Positions 1 to 4,506 of a DNA stretch of 5,028 nucleotides are shown one piece after another; the first letter of the stretch is position 1, and every line of letters starts with the position of its first letter. A program made the position numbers and the translations under genes. The DNA lies in the NCBI GenBank assembly GCA_937889795.1, contig CALBZH010000342.1, positions 1 through 5,028 of the forward strand, given 5' to 3'. The DNA is from an uncultured Syntrophobacteraceae bacterium (lineage in GTDB: Bacteria; Desulfobacterota; Syntrophobacteria; Syntrophobacterales; Syntrophobacteraceae). The notes under the pieces are model-generated. The model did not search any database and was not told the DNA's origin. It was given only the letters and a program-made list of their open reading frames with translations.

Positions 1-2
1 GG

Positions 3-128
3 GGTATGGTTGCGGCCCTGAGACGGTTGCCGGACCTTTCGGCCCGTGACTATGCCTCCAGAATCACCGGTGCTCAGCATCACGGTGAAGAAGTGGATCA
101 TCGTGGTCACTCGGGCGAGCGGCAATAG
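3..128 (+). CDS. Possible 3' end of an unidentified gene (partial, weak)
   Basis: A + strand frame is open from the left edge to a TAG at 126-128, giving about 41 residues with no internal start needed. The peptide has a plausible helical start (AALRRLPDLSARDYASRITG) and a polar, His-rich tail (HHGEEVDHRGHSGERQ). I recognise no family. If real, the gene converges on the EF-hand gene, with the inverted repeat at 195-226 between them. Against it, a - strand frame over the same bases is also open to the left edge. That frame could begin at an ATG near 102 (MIHFFTVMLSTGDSGG...) and has higher third-position GC. About 125 bases cannot decide between the two, so this is a placeholder for an edge gene on one strand or the other. 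Confidence 0.25.
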   Translation, partial: GMVAALRRLPDLSARDYASRITGAQHHGEEVDHRGHSGERQ

Positions 129-194
129 ACACGTTCGTGGGTTTCAGAGTGCAGGACAAAGCGGTGTCTTCGTTAAGGTGCTTGCTTGAGCCAA

Positions 195-226
195 CTTGGA
201 CCATCTCGCCGTGGAAATGGTCCAAG
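195..226 (-). terminator. Perfect 10-bp inverted repeat, terminator-like
   Basis: The arms CTTGGACCAT (195-204) and ATGGTCCAAG (217-226) are exact reverse complements around a 12-base loop. The hairpin begins 17 bases past the stop of the EF-hand gene, the usual place for a transcription terminator. Neither side has a run of T, so it is not a textbook rho-independent terminator. It could instead stabilise the 3' end of the mRNA or act as a bidirectional stop between convergent genes. Confidence 0.4.
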
Positions 227-242
227 CCGAGTCGATACTGCT

Positions 243-542
243 TCATCTGCAGAATTCTTCGAGCGTCACGCGGCCATCCTTGTTCGCATCCTTCTCGGCG
301 AAAGCCGTTACGTTCTTCGTGGTGCCCACGGGAGATCCTTTATGCACTCCTGGCGGATGATAGGCCATGTCGAAGTCGCGCTGATCTAGATAGCCCTTGC
401 TCCCACTATCCCAGCGCTTGAACGTCTCCTCGCACTTGGCGCTATCCTTTTTCCCATCTTTGGCGGCGGCAGCATAACCGCCTCCCACGGCGAGCAGCCC
501 AACCATGGCAACGACCCCCAGCATGATTATAAATCTCCTCAT
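243..542 (-). CDS. Small exported EF-hand calcium-binding protein
   Basis: This 99-residue protein probably binds calcium outside the cytoplasm. Residues 1-27 form a classic signal peptide: Arg2-Arg3, a hydrophobic core to about residue 20, then YAAAA before KDGKK, with no lipobox cysteine. Residues 85-96 (DANKDGRVTLEE) are a canonical 12-residue EF loop, with acidic or polar ligands at positions 1, 3, 5, 9 and 12 and Gly at 6. Residues 45-56 (DSGSKGYLDQRD) look like a degenerate first hand with Gly and Lys at positions 3 and 5, probably a weak binder that pairs structurally. The only cysteines, C37 and C98, flank the two hands and could form a disulfide. The ATG at 542 has AAAGGA seven bases upstream. 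A second ATG at codon 7 follows AGGAG but would remove the basic n-region, so the first start is preferred. The stop overlaps an ATG (ATGA) of a short frame that I do not believe. The ligand-dependent role and partners are unknown. Confidence 0.85.
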   Translation of the reverse strand: MRRFIIMLGVVAMVGLLAVGGGYAAAAKDGKKDSAKCEETFKRWDSGSKGYLDQRDFDMAYHPPGVHKGSPVGTTKNVTAFAEKDANKDGRVTLEEFCR

Positions 543-605
543 GTCCTTGTCCTTTCATTTGATTGTGGTTCACCCCTGGCCGGGCTCCTTGGAGGAAGGG
601 TTTTT

Positions 606-636
606 CTCCCTCACGAAGCGGAAAGAGAGTGAGGAG
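606..636. repeat. Bulged inverted repeat in the EF-hand gene leader
   Basis: CTCCCTCAC (606-614) can pair with GTGAGGAG (629-636) in eight pairs with one bulged C, around a 14-base loop. It lies 64-94 bases upstream of the EF-hand start, so it would fall in the 5' leader if transcription starts near 650. It may be a leader structure. It is not a terminator for the EF-hand strand, because no T run follows on that side. Confidence 0.25.
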
Positions 637-650
637 CTCGCCCACCTATC

Positions 651-685
651 GGCATTAACGCTGTTATTGTGCTAATGCCTGTCAA
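651..685 (-). promoter_or_regulatory. Candidate promoter/operator for the EF-hand gene
   Basis: On the - strand a perfect TTGACA (685 to 680) is followed at once by an inverted repeat, GGCATTA-N15-TAATGCC (arms at 673-679 and 651-657). No good -10 hexamer sits 16-18 bases from the TTGACA. The nearest candidate, GTTAAT, is at a 20-base spacing, which is too long for a strong housekeeping promoter. The arms are 22 bp apart centre to centre, two helical turns, as expected for a dimeric regulator binding one face. The leader to the ATG at 542 would be about 100 bases. This is inferred from pattern only. Confidence 0.35.
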
Positions 686-849
686 GACTCGGTGCTAAGA
701 TGAAAAGCAAGAGGAATGCCACTCTATCAGGAGGCGTCGCGTTGTGATGTCGTCGTCCGACTGAAGACTCAAGAGACTTGAATCATCAATGAATGAAGGT
801 AGGCTTTTCGGGGCTGCAAAACATTCATGAACGACTTCGCCGGCAATAG

Positions 850-893
850 CTGAAAGAAATCTTCAAGGTGCCTGAAAGTATCTTTCAACGAGC
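850..893. repeat. Imperfect 22-bp tandem repeat
   Basis: Two adjacent 22-base units (850-871 and 872-893) both start CTGAAAG and match at 16 of 22 positions. The second unit holds a short palindrome, TGAAAG-TAT-CTTTCA (873-887), and the first holds a degraded version of it. This is the look of a doubled protein-binding site, but no start codon lies close by. The EF-hand ATG is about 310 bases away. Confidence 0.4.
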
Positions 894-908
894 ACTTTAA
901 TCAGTGAT

Positions 909-949
909 CGAGGATTTGCAGTTATCTGCAATGGGATACTCTCTCCTCG
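909..949. repeat. Nested inverted repeats
   Basis: The outer arms CGAGGA (909-914) and TCCTCG (944-949) enclose the inner arms TTGCAG (916-921) and CTGCAA (926-931), with a TTAT loop. Both stems are perfect 6-bp matches, so a two-stem structure with an internal loop could form in RNA from either strand. It lies 130-170 bases past the kinase stop. It could be a 3'-end structure, part of a small RNA, or chance. Confidence 0.3.
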
Positions 950-983
950 GATGAAGTGGTGTCGTGATAGGTCAGACGGACTA

Positions 984-1014
984 CAGTTCCCTTTTCAAGA
1001 TGATAGGGGAACTG
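984..1014 (-). terminator. Hairpin downstream of the kinase gene, terminator-like
   Basis: CAGTTCCC (984-991) pairs exactly with GGGAACTG (1007-1014). A further G-T and A-T pair extends the stem to ten, leaving an 11-base loop. It lies 65-95 bases past the kinase stop. No T run follows on the - strand (TAGTCCGTC), so it is at best a factor-assisted terminator or an RNA-protecting stem. Confidence 0.35.
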
Positions 1015-1078
1015 GGCATGAAAGAAAGAATAATGTTCTAATTTCCTTGGGAAACCACGGGAACGATTCGTCAAGAGC

Positions 1079-2947
1079 TCATTCCTCCGGCGGTATGACC
1101 TCTTCAACGGTGCGAAACCCTACATTCTGAGAGGCCTCCCATGGCTGACGAGTGAGAGGTGGAGGGATTGCAACCGCCTCATCGGGCACTGCGCCCAGAA
1201 TTTTGTATGCCACCGGTGCCTTTTCGGTCGCTGCGCCATCCTCGGACAAGGCAAGCCCCCACTCTCCGATGTTCGCGTTCAGGCCTTGAATTCCCAATGC
1301 ATTGGGTTTGTATTCCATAACCGGAGTAGGCACCGGCAGTCTCTTGTCGGGAAAACGCGATATCTGGTCTCCTTTTTGTGCGGATTCTTCATCGGTCACA
1401 GCACGGAGCCACTGCGCAACCGTTGGCAGCCGTTTCCCGTAATAGGCAGCATACGCGGATGCGCCATTCGCAGTCACCCGAAGCACGGGGCAGGCGGCAT
1501 GATGAGCCAGGTTCACATGAAACTTGTTCTCCCTGTAGACGATGGGTTCATAGCCGCGGAACACTTCGCCCAAGAAGAGCCAAACCTCACCATCGCCTCG
1601 AACGACTCCATCCGATACGGTGATCCGCGATAGGTTGTTGTTCAGAAAATCGACATACTGATGGTTGGTCACCTGGGTTTCGTCCATGTAGAAAGCTTTC
1701 ACCTGGACTTCTCGTTTTGCTTCCGCCCCCCAATTCCCCGGAATTGTCATCATCCCTGCCGGGACAAGGTGCAGGACCGCACCATCCTTTGCCATCCTCG
1801 TCTTGGCTTGAGTCTCAGGGGGAGGCCGTATCGGTGCGGCGGGAGGTGCGCTCTTGACCTCAGGTTGCATGCTCGACTTGGAAGAGGGGGTTATTCCATG
1901 ATGATCCGGTGTTTGCACACCCTTCTGCAGGGACAAGAAAAGGACGACCGCAATTGTGCCGAGAACCAATGCCAGCGCTGCTCGGAGGGTCCAGGGATTG
2001 CTCCGGAAAGCGGAGCCTGCAGCTTTGCCTTTGATAGACGTGCTTGAAGGCTTGATTGTTGCCCCATACGGCGGGTCAAGCAGCAATTCGATTGCTTGTC
2101 TGAGGTCATCCACCGAAGGGTAGCGCTCTCGCTTGTCCTCGGCGGTCACGCGCTGAATGATTTGACTCAGATGCTGGTAGAATTCTCCCTCCGCATCCTG
2201 CAAACTGGCCTGTCTGAAAGGAATGAGGTCCGGACGGATCTTCCCTGAAGCGGCTTCGTAGAGCATTTTTCCGAGGGAATAAATGTCCGCCCGCTCATCT
2301 GTTCGCTTCATGTCCATGAATTGTTCCGGAGCCATATACTGCGGCGTTCCCATCATTTGGGCCGACTGGGTGATGGGTTTCTCCATACAGGACCTGGCCA
2401 ATCCGAAGTCCGTGATCTTAGGAGCTTTGCCTGCAAGCAGTATATTCTCGGGCTTCAGGTCGCGATGGATGATACCACGCTCGTGCAATGCCTTGATCCC
2501 GTCGAGCGTCGGAAGGAAATAGTCGGACAGCCACTGCCTCATTCGTTCTTCTTCAGGGGAGAAACCCTCATCGGACATGGTGGTGCGCAGTGTGGATCCC
2601 GGCACGTATTCCATGGCGATGTATTCGAAAGAGGTTTCTTGGTCGCCTTTCCGGATTGTTGTCACTCCGTAATCGAAGACCTGCAAGACATTGGGATGAT
2701 GGACCTGAGCCATCACCTGGACTTCCCGGTGGAATCTTTCCAATGAGCTTTCGATTTCCTCGGCGTCGCAGTCGAAGGATCTGAGGTAGTCCTCGGAGAC
2801 GATCTTAATGGCAACATCCCGTTTCAGGTTGAGCTGGTGTGCTCGGTAAACCTCACCCATTCCGCCCTTGCCGATGAATTGGAGGACAACCCACTTGTCG
2901 TCAAGGACCATGCCCACTTTGATCGTGCTTTTGAATTCTTCACCCAT
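1079..2947 (-). CDS. Transmembrane Ser/Thr protein kinase with extracytoplasmic FGE-like sensor domain
   Basis: This 622-residue protein is a Hanks-type kinase that should phosphorylate Ser/Thr on cytoplasmic targets in response to something outside. Residues about 20-288 form the kinase domain. It has the Gly-rich loop GKGGMGEV (26-33), VAIK lysine K48, helix-C glutamate E75, HRDLKPEN (161-168, catalytic D163), DFG (180-182), GTPQYMAPE (200-208), D221 of ADIYSLG and R275. All are intact, so activity is expected. One membrane helix spans about 321-340, followed by a Pro/Ser-rich linker to about 385. Residues about 386-617 resemble the SUMF1/formylglycine-generating-enzyme family (LVPAG, FYMDETQVTNHQYVDFL, GKRLPT, NIGEW, VGFR). 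The cysteine pair of true enzymes is absent, and C486 is the only cysteine beyond the membrane. The ATG at 2947 has GGGGAG ten bases upstream. A GTG at 2971 would add eight residues and has a weaker site. The exported paralogue lies upstream with a gap of about 115 bp, probably in one operon. Confidence 0.95.
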   Translation of the reverse strand: MGEEFKSTIKVGMVLDDKWVVLQFIGKGGMGEVYRAHQLNLKRDVAIKIVSEDYLRSFDCDAEEIESSLERFHREVQVMAQVHHPNVLQVFDYGVTTIRKGDQETSFEYIAMEYVPGSTLRTTMSDEGFSPEEERMRQWLSDYFLPTLDGIKALHERGIIHRDLKPENILLAGKAPKITDFGLARSCMEKPITQSAQMMGTPQYMAPEQFMDMKRTDERADIYSLGKMLYEAASGKIRPDLIPFRQASLQDAEGEFYQHLSQIIQRVTAEDKRERYPSVDDLRQAIELLLDPPYGATIKPSSTSIKGKAAGSAFRSNPWTLRAALALVLGTIAVVLFLSLQKGVQTPDHHGITPSSKSSMQPEVKSAPPAAPIRPPPETQAKTRMAKDGAVLHLVPAGMMTIPGNWGAEAKREVQVKAFYMDETQVTNHQYVDFLNNNLSRITVSDGVVRGDGEVWLFLGEVFRGYEPIVYRENKFHVNLAHHAACPVLRVTANGASAYAAYYGKRLPTVAQWLRAVTDEESAQKGDQISRFPDKRLPVPTPVMEYKPNALGIQGLNANIGEWGLALSEDGAATEKAPVAYKILGAVPDEAVAIPPPLTRQPWEASQNVGFRTVEEVIPPEE

Positions 2948-3000
2948 CTCTTGAGCACTCCCCTCGTTCACCCGACTTTTCCCATGCCGTGTTAACCGCT

Positions 3001-3021
3001 GGTTCTACCCGAAGGAAAACC
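3001..3021 (-). other. UUCG-capped stem-loop between the paralogue and the kinase
   Basis: On the - strand, arms of 8 and 9 bases (5' GGTTTTCC, 3' GGTAGAACC) close on a C(TTCG)G tetraloop, with one bulged T and one G-T pair. It lies about 54 bases before the kinase ATG. No T run follows. It could be an mRNA-processing or stabilising stem, setting different levels of the two proteins, or a weak attenuator. A separate 10-bp palindrome, CCGGTACCGG (3042-3051), sits just after the preceding gene's stop. Confidence 0.3.
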
Positions 3022-3062
3022 CTGGCAGCGGGAGGGAACAACCGGTACCGGCCACTCCGAAA

Positions 3063-4340
3063 CTATCTTGCAGTCGGGTTTGGGTCATGAGGCTTTGCAT
3101 CGGGTGCCTCTGAGCCAGCGAGGTTTCCGGATGCATCGGACACACAGCGAAATCCCACGTCACCAAAGGCTTCCCACGGATAACGCCGAATGCCGCGAGG
3201 CAGACCCGCGCCCGGTGATGCCACACCCAAAGCCCCGCCCAAGACCATATACTCTTGCTGTGATCCTTCGCCCCGGGAATGGGCTGCTTCGGTTCGCGTT
3301 GCCCACTCGCCGATATTGCTGTTGAGACCTCGGACTCCGTTTCCATCGGGCGGATAAGCAATCACCGGTGTGGGAATCGCCAAAGCCGGCGCCGACCCAG
3401 ACAATAGTGTTCCATGGCTGTGCCCTTGGAGGAGCTCTTCCGGGGCTGCCGCATCGACAGGAGCGCTCTGGGCTCCGGGAGACATGCCGGTGCCGGACGC
3501 GACGGCATGGAGCCATTCCGTTTCCGTTGGGAGCCGCTCACCGTAAAAGCTTGCATAAGCCGAAGCTCCGAGGGCAGTGACCCGCAGCACGGGGCAAGCC
3601 GCGTGTTGGACGCCGTTGAGATTAAACCGTCCGTCCTTGAAGACGATCGGCTCATATCCATCCTTCACTTCGCCCAACAGCAGCCATATCTCGCCACCCC
3701 CTCGAACCACCCCGTTTTCCACCTTGATCCTTGGAAGCTCCCTGCTGAGGAATTCCACATACTGGTGATTGGTGACCTGGGTTTCATCCATATAGAAGCT
3801 GGCGATCTCGACGGCTGTGACCCCGGCTGTCTGCAAGGATTTTGGCAAAAGGAGGCGTCCGCCCGGAACGAGCTGCATGGTCATATCGTCTTTTCTGTGC
3901 AGCGATGTCGTGACAGGATTCGCGGGCGAGGCTTCCCGCGTTTCGGCTTCTTTCGTGTGGCTCTCTCCATGCTTTTCGGGCTCGGGTTTGGTTCCCTTTG
4001 ACTCGATCGTAGCGGGCTTTTCCTGTGTGGCGTTGGTGGCAGCCTGCTTCGATTTCTTGGAAGTGCTCTTCGCAGGCCTTGTGCTGTTGCGGGCAGGCGC
4101 TTCTTGCCGTCGCGGAGTCTCCTCCGCTCCACCCGGCTTATCGTAGCCGCGATAGTCCTGGCGTCCGGGTCCTGGCCGCTGCAGCAGTTCGTTGAGTCTC
4201 GGCACCTGGAAGGTGGTGCCTCCATCACGCGATTGGTCGTTTTGAGTATGATCGTGTCCTCCCCCCATCATGGCCAACGAAGACGATGCGACCACCAAGA
4301 GGGCGACGATGAACGCTATAGTCCACAATACCCTATCCAT
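3063..4340 (-). CDS. Exported FGE-like (SUMF1-type) protein, paralogue of the kinase sensor domain
   Basis: This 425-residue protein has an N-terminal signal peptide (MDRVLWTIAFIVALLVVASS, likely cut after SLA at 23), or possibly an uncleaved anchor. A short His/Gly stretch (GGGHDH) follows, then a long disordered-looking Lys/Glu/Pro/Ala/Thr-rich segment to about 150. Residues about 151-401 form an FGE-like domain: LVPGG, FYMDETQVTNHQYVEFL, AACPVLRVTALGASAYA, GERLPTETEW, LNSNIGEW, VGFRCV. It matches the kinase's outer domain at 68 of 100 positions over 181-280 and carries an extra loop of about 20 residues around 281-322. The family's catalytic cysteine pair is missing; the only cysteines are C249, shared with the kinase, and C399. 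It therefore probably binds rather than oxidises. The ATG at 4340 follows GGGAG at eight bases. The frame stays open upstream to an ATG at 4550, but that would cross the divergent promoter region and lose the signal peptide. It is likely the first gene of an operon with the kinase. Confidence 0.9.
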   Translation of the reverse strand: MDRVLWTIAFIVALLVVASSSLAMMGGGHDHTQNDQSRDGGTTFQVPRLNELLQRPGPGRQDYRGYDKPGGAEETPRRQEAPARNSTRPAKSTSKKSKQAATNATQEKPATIESKGTKPEPEKHGESHTKEAETREASPANPVTTSLHRKDDMTMQLVPGGRLLLPKSLQTAGVTAVEIASFYMDETQVTNHQYVEFLSRELPRIKVENGVVRGGGEIWLLLGEVKDGYEPIVFKDGRFNLNGVQHAACPVLRVTALGASAYASFYGERLPTETEWLHAVASGTGMSPGAQSAPVDAAAPEELLQGHSHGTLLSGSAPALAIPTPVIAYPPDGNGVRGLNSNIGEWATRTEAAHSRGEGSQQEYMVLGGALGVASPGAGLPRGIRRYPWEAFGDVGFRCVSDASGNLAGSEAPDAKPHDPNPTAR

Positions 4341-4363
4341 AAGTGATTCTCCCACTTGCGCTG

Positions 4364-4369
4364 AATATA
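4364..4369 (-). promoter_or_regulatory. Candidate -10 box for the paralogue-kinase unit
   Basis: TATATT on the - strand (4369 to 4364) matches five of six consensus bases. Transcription would begin near 4357, just upstream of the GGGAG ribosome site (4349-4353). No good -35 sequence is present at the right distance. That fits a weak or activator-dependent promoter, with the palindrome at 4417-4433 centred about 68 bases upstream of the inferred start. Confidence 0.3.
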
Positions 4370-4416
4370 ACCCTATCCGTGCTTCATACCTCAGGATATC
4401 TCGTAGCATGAGAGTG

Positions 4417-4433
4417 TGGCATGATTCATGCCA
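4417..4433. promoter_or_regulatory. Perfect 17-bp palindrome in the divergent promoter region (operator)
   Basis: TGGCATGA-T-TCATGCCA is an exact 8-bp inverted repeat around one central base. It lies between two genes pointing away from each other, 77 bases before one start and 74 before the other. Perfect symmetry with this length and place is the hallmark of a binding site for a dimeric regulator that could control both directions. No candidate regulator gene is in view. Confidence 0.6.
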
Positions 4434-4468
4434 ATGGATTGAGGGTGAGAGCATGGGGAGCCGTGAGT

Positions 4469-4474
4469 TACAAT
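4469..4474 (+). promoter_or_regulatory. Candidate -10 box for the rightward gene
   Basis: TACAAT matches five of six consensus bases. The inferred start near 4481 leaves a leader of about 26 bases that contains the ribosome site AAGGAGA (4494-4500). A -35 match 17-18 bases upstream is poor, so the promoter may need an activator. The palindrome lies about 56 bases upstream of the inferred start. Confidence 0.35.
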
Positions 4475-4506
4475 TAAAAGAAGGCCGTGTGTGAAGGAGA
4501 TGGGCC

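Larger units (their letters stand above)
543..1078. other. Long intergenic region between the kinase and EF-hand genes
   Basis: No convincing gene is visible here. Frames on both strands are short and broken by stops, and base composition is more AT-rich in 770-1060 than in the flanking genes. The stretch is crowded with symmetry: a bulged hairpin (606-636), an inverted repeat beside a TTGACA box (651-685), an imperfect 22-bp tandem repeat (850-893), two nested inverted repeats (909-949) and a 10-bp hairpin (984-1014). It therefore contains the end of the kinase transcript and the control region of the EF-hand gene. It could also encode a small RNA, which the sequence alone cannot show. Confidence 0.6.

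Noticed and set aside
64..246. 60-residue - strand frame whose ATG overlaps the EF-hand stop (ATGA), suggesting translational coupling
   Set aside because: It has no ribosome site of its own, no recognisable domain, and contains the 10-bp inverted repeat at 195-226. Its composition is not protein-like.
793..1050. Protein-like reading on the + strand (LKEIFKVPESIFQRAL and neighbours) that could be a decayed gene
   Set aside because: It is interrupted by several stops, has no recognisable domain, and the most protein-like part coincides with the tandem repeat. There is not enough to call a pseudogene.
922..1107. 61-residue - strand frame overlapping the kinase C-terminus
   Set aside because: It lies out of frame over conserved kinase coding sequence and then in AT-rich non-coding DNA, with no ribosome site and an Arg-rich, low-plausibility sequence.
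1097..3890. Annotation of either FGE-like domain as an active formylglycine-generating enzyme activating sulfatases
   Set aside because: Both lack the cysteine pair near the C-terminal end of the domain, no sulfatase gene is in the window, and the kinase fusion points to a sensing role.
1097..4340. Diversity-generating retroelement, since FGE/C-type-lectin-fold proteins are common targets
   Set aside because: No reverse transcriptase, accessory Avd-like protein or template repeat is visible, and the two C-terminal regions do not differ in an adenine-biased way.
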